64,000 bases of DNA. Source: Nonomuraea solani. GTDB taxonomy: Bacteria; Actinomycetota; Actinomycetes; Streptosporangiales; Streptosporangiaceae. Where the stretch lies: the NCBI RefSeq assembly GCF_900108335.1, contig NZ_FNVT01000023.1, forward strand, positions 62,001-126,000, read 5' to 3'. Position numbers and translations under genes: made by a program. The notes below the pieces were generated by a model that saw nothing but the letters and a program-made list of their open reading frames with translations, was not told where the DNA came from and ran no database searches. This document shows, piece after piece, positions 8,801 to 16,828 of this stretch; the first letter of the stretch is position 1, and every line of letters starts with the position of its first letter.

Positions 8801-9361
8801 ATGACGTTCGCTCGTTTGCGTTCCATTGCCCTGCTCACCGCCACCGCCGCCACCGCCCTGACCCTGGGCACGACCACCGCACAGGCCGACGCGCACGCCG
8901 CCGCCAGTGCGCAGCAGGGTGTGCTGCAGGGTTCGACCACCGCGTCCTACTTCTGGGACGACTCCTCCGGCCGCGCCGGTGACACCGGTCTACCGGCCGC
9001 CGGCAAGCCCATGCAGAAGGGTCTGGCCGCCAGCCCGAGCTGGCCGCTGATGACCGAGGGTTACGTGCTCTACAAGGGCAAGAAGCTGCCGTTCTTCGTG
9101 GGTGACCGCGGTCCTGGCGACCCCTCGAGCCGTGGTGTGATGCTGGACCTGGACGCCAAGACCTTTGCCGAGCTGACCGGCGGCGAGTTCAACGCCGACA
9201 CCCTCGGTGTGGACGGCGTCGATGGCGAGGGCCACATCAAGGTCGACTATGTCGTCACCAAGTGGGGTGACGGGGTCGGCAAGAAGAGCCGGCCGGTCGC
9301 CTTCTCCACCGGTGCCTGGGCCGAGCAGGACACGACCCGGCCCGTGTCGGTCAAGAAGTAA
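8801..9361 (+). CDS. Secreted protein with RlpA/expansin-like double-psi beta-barrel features
   Basis: The 186-residue product has an N-terminal signal peptide (hydrophobic stretch ending near TAQADA). The mature part contains PFFVGDRGPG, then RGVMLDLDAKTFAELTG and a C-terminal VDYVVTKWG strand. The D-R-G-P ... iDL ... F.eL layout resembles double-psi beta-barrel proteins (RlpA, expansin, GH45 fold). A distant similarity to GH75 chitosanases is also possible. ATG 8801 was chosen because AAAGGA lies 9 nt upstream and a signal peptide follows directly. It is monocistronic and ends at a strong terminator. It is probably a wall-active or wall-binding secreted protein. Confidence 0.7.
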   Translation: MTFARLRSIALLTATAATALTLGTTTAQADAHAAASAQQGVLQGSTTASYFWDDSSGRAGDTGLPAAGKPMQKGLAASPSWPLMTEGYVLYKGKKLPFFVGDRGPGDPSSRGVMLDLDAKTFAELTGGEFNADTLGVDGVDGEGHIKVDYVVTKWGDGVGKKSRPVAFSTGAWAEQDTTRPVSVKK

Positions 9362-9370
9362 CCGACCTCG

Positions 9371-9404
9371 AAAAGGGGCGCCCCGTACGCGGGGCGCCCC
9401 TTTC
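9371..9404 (+). terminator. Rho-independent terminator after the exported barrel protein gene
   Basis: Two identical self-complementary arms GGGGCGCCCC (9375-9384 and 9391-9400) are separated by 6 nt. They are extended by AAA upstream and TTT downstream. This is a strong stem with a short T-run. Confidence 0.85.
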
Positions 9405-9414
9405 GGCATGCTCG

Positions 9415-9428
9415 TTGTATCGTTACAA
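9415..9428. promoter_or_regulatory. LacI-type operator in front of the GH43-like gene
   Basis: TTGTATCGTTACAA is a 14-bp near-palindrome ending 2 bp before the start codon at 9431. It matches three other sites in the locus (10321, 10337, 16662), so it is probably bound by the LacI regulator encoded at 13334. Confidence 0.65.
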
Positions 9429-9430
9429 AC

Positions 9431-10309
9431 ATGTATCGCGACCCCATGTACGACGGCGCCACCGACCCTGTCGTCATCTGGAACCGGGCCGAGCGCGCCT
9501 GGTGGCTCGTCTACACCGCCCGCCGCGCCACCGCCCCCGCCAGGGAGGACGTGAGCTGGGTGCACGGCAGCGACCTCGGCGTGGCGTCGTCGGCCGACGG
9601 CGGGCGAACCTGGCTTTACCGGGGGGTGATGGAGGGGCTGGACACCGAGTGGGGGCGGCACACGTACTGGGCTCCGGAGATCATCGACGACGGGGCCACG
9701 TACCACATGTACGTCAGCGTCATCCGTGGCGTCCCCGACGCCTGGACTCCGCACGACCGTCACATCCGCCACTACACCAGCCCTGACCTGGTCCGATGGA
9801 CATATCGCTCCACCCTCGACCTGTCCTCCCCGCGCGTCATCGACGCCTGCGTGGCGCCGCTGCCGGGCGGCGGCCACCGGCTCTGGTACAAGGACGAGGC
9901 CCACGGCTCGCACACCTGGGCGGCCGACAGCGACGACCTGTACCGCTGGCGGGTCCACGGCCCGGCGGTGACGATCTCGGCGCACGAGGGGCCGAACGTG
10001 TTCACGCTGGGCGGGCGGCACTGGATGATCGTGGACGAGTGGCACGGCCAGCGCGTGCTCGTCTCCGACGACCTCGACGTGTGGCGGCCGCGCGGCCTCA
10101 TCCTCGACGGCCCCGGCGAGTTCGGGCACCACGCGGACGTCGTGGTCACGGGGGAGGAGGCGGTGGTCTTCTACTTCACCCATCCCGGCGGTGAGCGCGG
10201 GTCGACGGTGCGCGCGGCCCGGCTGCGCGTCCTGGACGGCGAGCTGACCTGCGACCGGGACCTCACCGGTCCGATTCTGCCCGTTGCGGGGCCGGTAATC
10301 CATCCTTGA
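9431..10309 (+). CDS. GH43/GH32-like five-bladed propeller glycosidase
   Basis: The 292-residue protein without a signal peptide begins MYRDPMYDGATDPVVIW, with the early Asp-Pro typical of GH43/GH32/GH130 propellers. YWAPEII at residues 79-85 matches the GH43 W-A-P-E motif, and later blades show DEAHGSH and VDEWHGQ. The gene starts 2 bp after a LacI-type operator and has no Shine-Dalgarno sequence, so a leaderless mRNA is possible; an in-frame ATG lies at 9446. It precedes the sugar transporter, with which it shares operators. It is probably an intracellular arabinosidase/galactosidase or related exo-enzyme acting on imported pectic fragments. Exact specificity is open. Confidence 0.8.
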   Translation: MYRDPMYDGATDPVVIWNRAERAWWLVYTARRATAPAREDVSWVHGSDLGVASSADGGRTWLYRGVMEGLDTEWGRHTYWAPEIIDDGATYHMYVSVIRGVPDAWTPHDRHIRHYTSPDLVRWTYRSTLDLSSPRVIDACVAPLPGGGHRLWYKDEAHGSHTWAADSDDLYRWRVHGPAVTISAHEGPNVFTLGGRHWMIVDEWHGQRVLVSDDLDVWRPRGLILDGPGEFGHHADVVVTGEEAVVFYFTHPGGERGSTVRAARLRVLDGELTCDRDLTGPILPVAGPVIHP

Positions 10310-10350
10310 CACGGCGTGATTTGTATCGATAAAAAACTGTATCGATACAA
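10306..10350 (+). promoter_or_regulatory. Promoter and double operator of the sugar transporter operon
   Basis: A -35 TTGACA (10306-10311) is followed after 18 bp by a -10-like TAAAAA (10330-10335). TTGTATCGATAA (10321-10332) overlaps the core promoter. TGTATCGATACA (10338-10349), a perfect 12-bp palindrome, lies at the expected transcript start. The arrangement is typical of LacI repression. Confidence 0.75.
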
Positions 10351-10367
10351 CGAGGCAGAGGTGAGCC

Positions 10368-11609
10368 ATGGCCCTTCTCCGGAGACGAACAAGCGCGATA
10401 CTGGCGGCGGCCGCGGTCGCACTGGCCGGGCTCACCGGATGCGGGTCCGGAGGCGGCAGCGGCGGCAAGACCAAACTCGCCTTCTTCTCGTGGGACAACG
10501 AGCAGACGATGAAGCCGCTGATCGACGCGTTCGAGAAGCAGAACCCGGCCATCGAGATCGAGTTCTCCAACGCCCCGCCCGTCGCCGAGTACATCTCCAC
10601 CCTGCAGACCCGGCTCGTTTCCGGCACCGGGGCCGACGTCTTCCTGATCGCGGCCGAGAACAAGACCAACCTCATCGAGGGCAAGTTCGTCCTGGATCTG
10701 ACCGGTAAGCCGTACATGGCGAACGTGTCGAAGTTCAACAGCGCCACGTACGCCAAGGACGGCAAGGCGTACGGAATGTCGCTGTCGTCGTGGTCCGGCG
10801 GCATCCTCTACAACAACGACCTGCTCGCCAAGGCCGGCGTCACCGAGTTCCCCACGAAATGGGATGACTTCCTCGCGCTGTGCCAGAAGCTCAAGGCGGC
10901 GGGCGTCACCCCGTTCTACGACACGGCGACCGCCATGCCGCTCACCCTCGCCGCGCTCGTCGGCCACGAGAACGCGGCCAAGGGCGGCGACGTGGACGCC
11001 AAGATCTTCGCCGGCACCGCGACGTTCGGCGAGCTGTGGAACGGCCCGCTGACGAACTGGAACAAGCTGATCACCAGCGGCGTGATGAGCAAGGACGTCG
11101 TCGGGCTGAAGGGCGACCAGATCGTCGACGAGTTCGCCGGCGGCCGGGTCGCGATGATCGCCGGCGGTCCGTGGGACGTGCCCACGCTCCACCAGAAGGC
11201 GCCGGACCTGAAGATGACCTTCGCGGGGGTGCCCACGCCCGACGGCAAGCCGTTCTGGGCCGGCGCCGCGTCGCCCGGGTTCGCCATCAACGCCAAGACC
11301 GAGCGTCTCAAGGAGGCCGAGGCGTTCCTGACGTACCTGTCGAGCAAGGACGCCGTCTCCCTGTACAACAAGCAGACCAAGGCCATGACCACCACCTCCG
11401 ACTACGAGCCGCAGATCGACGAGGTGCTGAGGCCCAACTTCAAGGCCCTGCAGGAGGGCCGCTTCTACCTGCCGCAGATCGCCTGGGAGCGCAACCAGGA
11501 CGCGCTCAACACCGAGGCCGTCGCCCAGATCCAGCTCATGGTCCAGGGTCAGGCCCAGCCCGCCGCGGTCGCGACGGCGCTGGACAACCGGCTGAAGTCC
11601 GCCGGCTGA
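10368..11609 (+). CDS. Sugar ABC transporter substrate-binding lipoprotein (family 1)
   Basis: The 413-residue product has a twin-arginine-free signal peptide and a lipobox LTGC with C25 as the lipidated residue, then a glycine/serine linker. The body has the two-lobed family 1 solute-binding pattern (KLAFFSWDNEQTMKPLIDAF at the start of the mature protein; GGPWDVPTLHQKAP later). AGAGGTGAGCC precedes the ATG. The permeases follow after 1 bp. It probably captures oligosaccharides released from rhamnogalacturonan, judged from the PL11 and GH43-like genes under the same operators. Confidence 0.93.
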   Translation: MALLRRRTSAILAAAAVALAGLTGCGSGGGSGGKTKLAFFSWDNEQTMKPLIDAFEKQNPAIEIEFSNAPPVAEYISTLQTRLVSGTGADVFLIAAENKTNLIEGKFVLDLTGKPYMANVSKFNSATYAKDGKAYGMSLSSWSGGILYNNDLLAKAGVTEFPTKWDDFLALCQKLKAAGVTPFYDTATAMPLTLAALVGHENAAKGGDVDAKIFAGTATFGELWNGPLTNWNKLITSGVMSKDVVGLKGDQIVDEFAGGRVAMIAGGPWDVPTLHQKAPDLKMTFAGVPTPDGKPFWAGAASPGFAINAKTERLKEAEAFLTYLSSKDAVSLYNKQTKAMTTTSDYEPQIDEVLRPNFKALQEGRFYLPQIAWERNQDALNTEAVAQIQLMVQGQAQPAAVATALDNRLKSAG

Positions 11610-11610
11610 C

Positions 11611-12492
11611 ATGGTGTCGCTGAAGAGGCTCGAAGGGCTGCGCCTGCAGGCGTTCCTGATCCCGATCGCGGTGGTCTTCGCCGTGCTGTTCGCGATCCCG
11701 CTGGCGCAGTCCCTCTACTACAGCGTCACCGACTTCAACGGCTACTCGCCCGAGGTGCGGTTCGTGGGGCTGGAGAACTACCAGAAGATCTTCACCGATC
11801 CGGCGATGCTGGCGGGGCTCGGGTTCACGCTGCTGTTCGCGATCGGCACCACGGTGATCATCACGGTGCTGGCGATCCCGCTCGCCGTCCTGCTCAACCG
11901 GCGTTTCTTCGGCCGGAACGTCGTACGCGCCGTGTTCTTCTTCCCGGCCATCCCCAGCATCGCGATCCTCGGCCTGGTGTGGGGGTTCATCCTGTCCCCG
12001 CTCGGCTCCGGCGCGATCAACAGCCTGCTGGGCGAGCTCGGGCCGGTGCCGTGGCTGTCGGACGGCACCCTCGCGCAGTTGTCGGTCATCCTGGTGGCCG
12101 TCTGGTCGTCGACGGGCTGGCACGCCATCCTCTACCTGGCGTACCTGCAGTCCATCCCCGGCGACTACTACGAGGCCGCGCGGGTGGACGGCGCGACCCG
12201 GCGCCAGTCGTTCTTCTCGATCACGCTGCCGCTGCTCGCCCCGGCCGTCACCATCAGCTCGCTGCTGCTGATGACCGGCGGCCTCAAGGTCTACGACCTG
12301 CCCTACACCCTCACCAAGGGCGGCCCCGGGTACGCCACGTTCACCATCACGCAGTCGATCATCCAGAGCGGCATCGCGCAGGCCAAGTTCGGCCAGGCGT
12401 CGGCGCTCGCGGTGGTGTTCATGCTGGTGGTGGGCGCGATCGTGGCCGCGCAACTCATCCTGTCGCGCCGGTTCGAAGGACGGCTTTCATGA
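11611..12492 (+). CDS. Sugar ABC transporter permease (MalF/UgpA type)
   Basis: The 293-residue protein has about six transmembrane helices and the cytoplasmic EAA loop (YYEAARVDGATRRQSFFSIT) that docks the ATPase. It starts 1 bp after the binding-protein stop and overlaps the next permease by 4 bp (ATGA), so translation is coupled. No ATPase gene is present; actinomycetes commonly share one MsiK-type ATPase among such importers. Confidence 0.94.
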   Translation: MVSLKRLEGLRLQAFLIPIAVVFAVLFAIPLAQSLYYSVTDFNGYSPEVRFVGLENYQKIFTDPAMLAGLGFTLLFAIGTTVIITVLAIPLAVLLNRRFFGRNVVRAVFFFPAIPSIAILGLVWGFILSPLGSGAINSLLGELGPVPWLSDGTLAQLSVILVAVWSSTGWHAILYLAYLQSIPGDYYEAARVDGATRRQSFFSITLPLLAPAVTISSLLLMTGGLKVYDLPYTLTKGGPGYATFTITQSIIQSGIAQAKFGQASALAVVFMLVVGAIVAAQLILSRRFEGRLS

Positions 12493-13313
12493 ACGCGAGA
12501 CGCCGCCCGTCCGTGCTGCTCAGCTGCGTCATGATCCTGGCGGCGGCCATCGTGGGCGTGCCGTTCTACTACATCGTCGTCAACACGTTCAAGACACAGG
12601 CCGAGACGGCCGCCGCGCCGCTCGCGCCGCCGTCGGGCCTCTACCTCGGCAACTACGAGCGGGTCCTGGAGAGCACGCCGATCGCGCAGTCGTTCGTCAA
12701 CACGCTGTACGTCACCGTCCTGTCCATCGTCATCATGCTCGTCATCGGGTCGATGGCGGCGTACGCGATGCTGCTGCGCAAAACCCTGGTCAACCGGGTC
12801 ATCGGCGTGCTGCTCGTCATCGCGTTCCTGGTGCCCGGCCAGGCCACGCTCATCCCGGTCTACCGGATCCTGGTCGAGCTGCGGCTGGTGGACAGCCTCG
12901 AAGGGCTCATCCTCCTGTACGCGGCCGGCTCGGTCTTCTGCTACTTCCTCATCCAGGGCTACCTGCGCTCGCTGCCGATCCAGATCTTCGAGGCGGCCCG
13001 CATCGACGGCGCGGGACCCTGGCAGATCTACTGGCGGATCGTGCTGCCGCTCATCCGGCCCATCCTCATCACGGTCGGCGTGTTCCAGACCATGTGGATC
13101 TGGAACGACTTCATCACCCCCAGCGTGTTCATCAGCTCGCCCGAGAAGGAGACCCTGGTCCTGCAGGTCTACAAGGCGGTCGGGCAGTTCGGCGTGGACT
13201 GGCCGGCGTTCCTGACGCTCAGCGTGATCGTGCTGGTCCCCGTCGTGATCTTCTTCATCGCGATGCAGCGCTACATCGTCAACGGGCTCCTGCAGGGCAG
13301 CGTCAAGGGATGA
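12489..13313 (+). CDS. Sugar ABC transporter permease (MalG/UgpE type)
   Basis: The 274-residue second permease has six predicted membrane helices and an EAA loop (IFEAARIDGAGPWQIYWRIV) before the last helices. ATG 12489 overlaps the preceding stop as ATGA; in-frame sequence further upstream only covers the other permease. It forms the heterodimeric channel with the upstream permease. A LacI regulator follows after 20 bp. Confidence 0.94.
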   Translation: MNARRRPSVLLSCVMILAAAIVGVPFYYIVVNTFKTQAETAAAPLAPPSGLYLGNYERVLESTPIAQSFVNTLYVTVLSIVIMLVIGSMAAYAMLLRKTLVNRVIGVLLVIAFLVPGQATLIPVYRILVELRLVDSLEGLILLYAAGSVFCYFLIQGYLRSLPIQIFEAARIDGAGPWQIYWRIVLPLIRPILITVGVFQTMWIWNDFITPSVFISSPEKETLVLQVYKAVGQFGVDWPAFLTLSVIVLVPVVIFFIAMQRYIVNGLLQGSVKG

Positions 13314-13333
13314 GACCGTGAAAAGATGCTGAG

Positions 13334-14344
13334 GTGGTGACGATACAGGACGTGGCGAAGGCCGCCGGAGTCTCGCCGATGACCGTCTCCCACGTCATCA
13401 ACGACCATCCGCACGTCAAGAACGAGACGCGCGAGCGCGTGCTGCGCGCCATCGCCGAGCTCGACTACCGGGTCAACGTGGCGGCGCGTAACCTGCGCAC
13501 CGGCAGGACCGGCACGATCGGGCTCGCCGTGGCCGAGGTCGACCGGCCCTACTACGGCCAGCTCGCCGCCGCGATCATCGCCGCGGCGGCGCGTCACGGC
13601 CTCAAGGTCGCGATCGAGCAGACCGGCGCCTCGCGCGAGGGCGAGCTCGACGCCCTCGCGCTGTCGCGCAACCGGCTCTACGACGGGCTGATCCTCAGCA
13701 CGGTCGGGCTCGGGCCCGCCGACACCGAGCTGCTCAAGGTCGACTACCCCGTGGTCATCCTGGGGGAACGCATCTTCGACGGTCCCGTCGACCACGTCGC
13801 GATGCCCAACGTCGACGGCGCCCGCGCCGCGACCGCGCACCTCATCGAGCGCGGCTGCCGGCGCGTCGCGCTCATCGACGGCGGCTTCCAGGGCGACGAG
13901 GTCGACGTCTCCAGCCTGCGCTACACCGGCTACCGCGAGGCGCTCGACGCGGCGGGCATCGCCTTCGACCCCGGGCTGGTGGCCCCCATCGACGCACTCA
14001 CGATGGAGGCGGGGGCCGCCGCCGCGCGCCGGCTGGCCGACTCGGGGGCCGACTTCGACGGCGCGTTCTGCGTGACCGACACCGTGGCGATCGGCGTGCT
14101 GCGCGGGCTGGCCGACCGCGGGGTCGCGGTGCCGGCGCGGGTGAAGGTCATCGGGTTCGACAACATCGCGGAGGGGGCCTACACGGTGCCGTCGCTGTCG
14201 ACGATCGACCCCGACCACACGCTCATGGCCGACACCGCCGTCGACCTGCTGGCCCAGCGCCTGACCGAGAAGGGCAAGAACAAGCGGGAGGCCCGCGAGT
14301 TCATCAGCCGCTTCTCGGTCGTGGCGCGCGAGTCGACCGGCTAG
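13334..14344 (+). CDS. LacI-family regulator of the rhamnogalacturonan locus
   Basis: The 336-residue regulator starts at GTG (13334; a second GTG follows directly). The helix-turn-helix TIQDVAKAAGVSPMTVSHVI is near the N-terminus, followed by the hinge and a sugar-binding domain ending with VIGFDNIAEGAYTVPSLSTI. It is the last gene of the transporter operon. It converges on the PL11 lyase gene with a shared CTAG at the two stops (14341-14344). The four TTGTATCGATACAA-like sites in this locus are its probable operators, including one before PL11. Confidence 0.92.
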   Translation: MVTIQDVAKAAGVSPMTVSHVINDHPHVKNETRERVLRAIAELDYRVNVAARNLRTGRTGTIGLAVAEVDRPYYGQLAAAIIAAAARHGLKVAIEQTGASREGELDALALSRNRLYDGLILSTVGLGPADTELLKVDYPVVILGERIFDGPVDHVAMPNVDGARAATAHLIERGCRRVALIDGGFQGDEVDVSSLRYTGYREALDAAGIAFDPGLVAPIDALTMEAGAAAARRLADSGADFDGAFCVTDTVAIGVLRGLADRGVAVPARVKVIGFDNIAEGAYTVPSLSTIDPDHTLMADTAVDLLAQRLTEKGKNKREAREFISRFSVVARESTG

Positions 14345-16641
14345 TTCTTTCCCGGTACGGGCACCTTCGACCAGTCGATGTCCGAGCCGAGGTAGAAGCT
14401 CGGATACGCCGGCTGGTTGTAGGCCGTCTGCTGCCTGGCCACCTCCACGCGATACTGCGGGTCGTGCATGAGGGTGTACAGCTTCCTGCCGGTCACCTCG
14501 GTGCTGAGGTACATCCGGATCGCGCCGCTGTCGGCCGTGCGGACCAGCAGTTCCTCCCGCCAGTCGCCGAACACGTCGGCCACCAGCCCAGGGTTGCCCT
14601 TCGTCCAGTTGTTCGTCAGCGTGCCCTCGGCGGTCAGCAGCGTGCCGCGCTTGTGATCGTCGATGGTCGGCGTCTGCAGCACGGTGGTGGCGGTGCCGTT
14701 GACGAGCTGCGTGGTCATGTCGGCCGCCCAGCGGATGCTCATGTTCGTGCCGGGAGCGTTCCTGCCCAGGTAGTCGCCGCGGGCCGACCACAGACCGGCC
14801 TCGATCGCCTGGTTCGGCGGCATCGACGACCACGATTCCACGCCGCGGATCGCCGGGTCGATGTCGCCGACCATGCCGCGCCCGGTGTCGACGCCGCTGT
14901 AACCGCCGTGGATCACCCGGCCGGTGGCCGCCTCGCGCAGCGCCCAGCCGTACGGCGCCCACGGGCCGCCCTCGTGCACCGTCCAGATCTCCAGGCCGGG
15001 GCGGTCGGGGTCGAAGTCGCCGACGTGCATGGCGTCGCCGTGGCCGAGCCGGACGTTCTGGCCCGGCACGTTGCTCTGCGGCGGACCCTGCGCGAAGGAG
15101 GAGTACAGCAGGTCGCCGTCGTCGTCGATGGTGGCCGAGCCGTAGACGACCTCCTGCCTGCCGTCGGCGTCCACGTCGGCCACGCTCATCGAGTGGAAAC
15201 CCTGCGTGGTCAGGTCGGCGTACTCCGGGTTGCTGCCGGGGACGCCGTGGGGTGAGGCGTTGAACGGGTTGGCCATGGGGGCGTGGCCGCTGTCGACGTA
15301 CCAGACCTCCTTGAGCCTCCTGCCGTCCCAGTCGTAGGCCACGAGCGTGGTGCGCGTGTAGTAGCCGCGGGCGAAGATCGCCGACGGGCGTTCGCCGTCG
15401 AGGTAGGCGACCGACGACAGGAACCGGTCCACGCGGTTGCCCGGCTCGATCCTGGCCATCGCGTAGTCGCCCCACAGCAGCCCGTCGTCGCCGCGGCCCG
15501 GCTTGTACGGGATCGTCTGCAGTTCCTTGCCGGTGGCGCCTTCGAGGACCGACAGGTATTCGGGGCCGGTGATGACGAAGCCGTTGAACTCGCGCAGCCG
15601 GTTGTTGCCGCTGCGGCTCGGGGCGTAGACGTCGATGAAGTAGGTGGCCAGCTCTACCGCGTCCTCGCGGGAGAGCGGGTATTCGTGCGTCGGCTCGATG
15701 CCGAACGCCGCTTCGAGTGTCGCCGGCCAGCGTCCCGCGATGACTTCCGGGTGCTCATGCCATTTCGCGAACATGTGCACAACGTGCTCGAAATAATCCG
15801 CCGCGCTCTTTCGATAGTCGTCGCCGTGCGCGTATCCGGCCTTGACGTCTTCGCGCGGCATCGTGACATAACGCTCGGAGGCGACCTCGCCTCTCGGGGT
15901 GTAGCGGATGATCTTCGACCCGGGGGCGGTCTTCAGCATCATCTCCGAACGGCCGTCGCCGTCGAAGTCGTAGACCAGGAACTGGGTGTAGTGGGCGCCG
16001 GAGCGGATGTTCACGCCCAGGTCGATGCGCCAGCGCAGGGTGCCGTCCAGCTCGTACGTGTCCACGTAGGTGTTGCCGGTGTAGCCGCGCTGCGAGACGT
16101 CCTTGGAGTTGGACGGGTCCCACTTGACCACGTACTCGTACTGGCCGTCGCCGTCCACGTCGCCCACGCTCAGGTCGTTGGCGGAGTAGGTGTACGCCTC
16201 GCCCATCGGGGTCACGCCGTCGGCCGGTTTCTTGAGCTGGAGATCGTAAAACGATTTAACCCAAGGCGTGGCCGGGGCGCTGCTTTCGCCTTCGCGGCCC
16301 TTGACGATCGGGGCGACGCGGTATCGCGATCCCGCCGTGCCGGCGGGGTCGCGGTAGTTGGTGCTGTCGGTCACCGTGGCGATGGCGCGGCCGTCGCGGT
16401 AGACGCGGAAGTCGGCGCCCGTCATGCCGGTGGTGCCGTGGCCGGTCACCTCGCCGCCGAGGAGTCGCCAGCTCAGGAAGACGCCCTCGCTGGCCGGGAC
16501 CGCGATCAGGCCACGGTCGAGGCGCTCCAGCCGTGGCCGCTGCTCGCTGCTCGCGGCGGCCGGGAGGGCCGTCAGGGGCAGGCAGAGCAGAGCCGTTAAT
16601 CCGGTGGTGAGCGCGCGGCGGATGCTGCTGGGGGGTCTCAT
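14341..16641 (-). CDS. Secreted PL11 rhamnogalacturonan lyase
   Basis: The 766-residue product has a signal peptide ending near AAAS (about residue 30), then an immunoglobulin-like N-terminal domain. The eight-bladed PL11 propeller shows repeated calcium-loop motifs such as GDVDGDGQYE and VYDFDGDGRSE. Length and order match Bacillus YesW/YesX enzymes. PL11 cleaves the alpha-1,4 bond between rhamnose and galacturonate in rhamnogalacturonan I by beta-elimination. The gene converges on the LacI regulator, overlapping by 4 bp. Its own promoter carries a variant of the LacI operator, so lyase and transporter are probably induced together. Confidence 0.95.
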   Translation of the reverse strand: MRPPSSIRRALTTGLTALLCLPLTALPAAASSEQRPRLERLDRGLIAVPASEGVFLSWRLLGGEVTGHGTTGMTGADFRVYRDGRAIATVTDSTNYRDPAGTAGSRYRVAPIVKGREGESSAPATPWVKSFYDLQLKKPADGVTPMGEAYTYSANDLSVGDVDGDGQYEYVVKWDPSNSKDVSQRGYTGNTYVDTYELDGTLRWRIDLGVNIRSGAHYTQFLVYDFDGDGRSEMMLKTAPGSKIIRYTPRGEVASERYVTMPREDVKAGYAHGDDYRKSAADYFEHVVHMFAKWHEHPEVIAGRWPATLEAAFGIEPTHEYPLSREDAVELATYFIDVYAPSRSGNNRLREFNGFVITGPEYLSVLEGATGKELQTIPYKPGRGDDGLLWGDYAMARIEPGNRVDRFLSSVAYLDGERPSAIFARGYYTRTTLVAYDWDGRRLKEVWYVDSGHAPMANPFNASPHGVPGSNPEYADLTTQGFHSMSVADVDADGRQEVVYGSATIDDDGDLLYSSFAQGPPQSNVPGQNVRLGHGDAMHVGDFDPDRPGLEIWTVHEGGPWAPYGWALREAATGRVIHGGYSGVDTGRGMVGDIDPAIRGVESWSSMPPNQAIEAGLWSARGDYLGRNAPGTNMSIRWAADMTTQLVNGTATTVLQTPTIDDHKRGTLLTAEGTLTNNWTKGNPGLVADVFGDWREELLVRTADSGAIRMYLSTEVTGRKLYTLMHDPQYRVEVARQQTAYNQPAYPSFYLGSDIDWSKVPVPGKN

Positions 16642-16661
16642 GGTTCTGGAGCTCCGCTTGA

Positions 16662-16716
16662 TTAAATCGATATAATTTTAGCTCGGAGAGTATTGGTCGT
16701 TTGTGGGGTTTGTCAA
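16662..16716 (-). promoter_or_regulatory. PL11 promoter with LacI-type operator
   Basis: On the minus strand, TTGACA (16716-16711) and TACTCT (16692-16687) are separated by 18 bp. Just downstream lies TTAAATCGATATAA (16662-16675), which keeps the ATCGAT core and outer TT/AA of the operators at 9415 and 10321-10350. Confidence 0.65.
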
Positions 16717-16828
16717 GAGTTGGTTGCTTTGTTTCATGGCGCGGCGAAATAGCGAGTTTCAGGTAAAAGGAAAAGGCGATGGCCTACCTCCCCCTGGGCG
16801 AACGCCTATCCATAGGACGATGCGCCGG

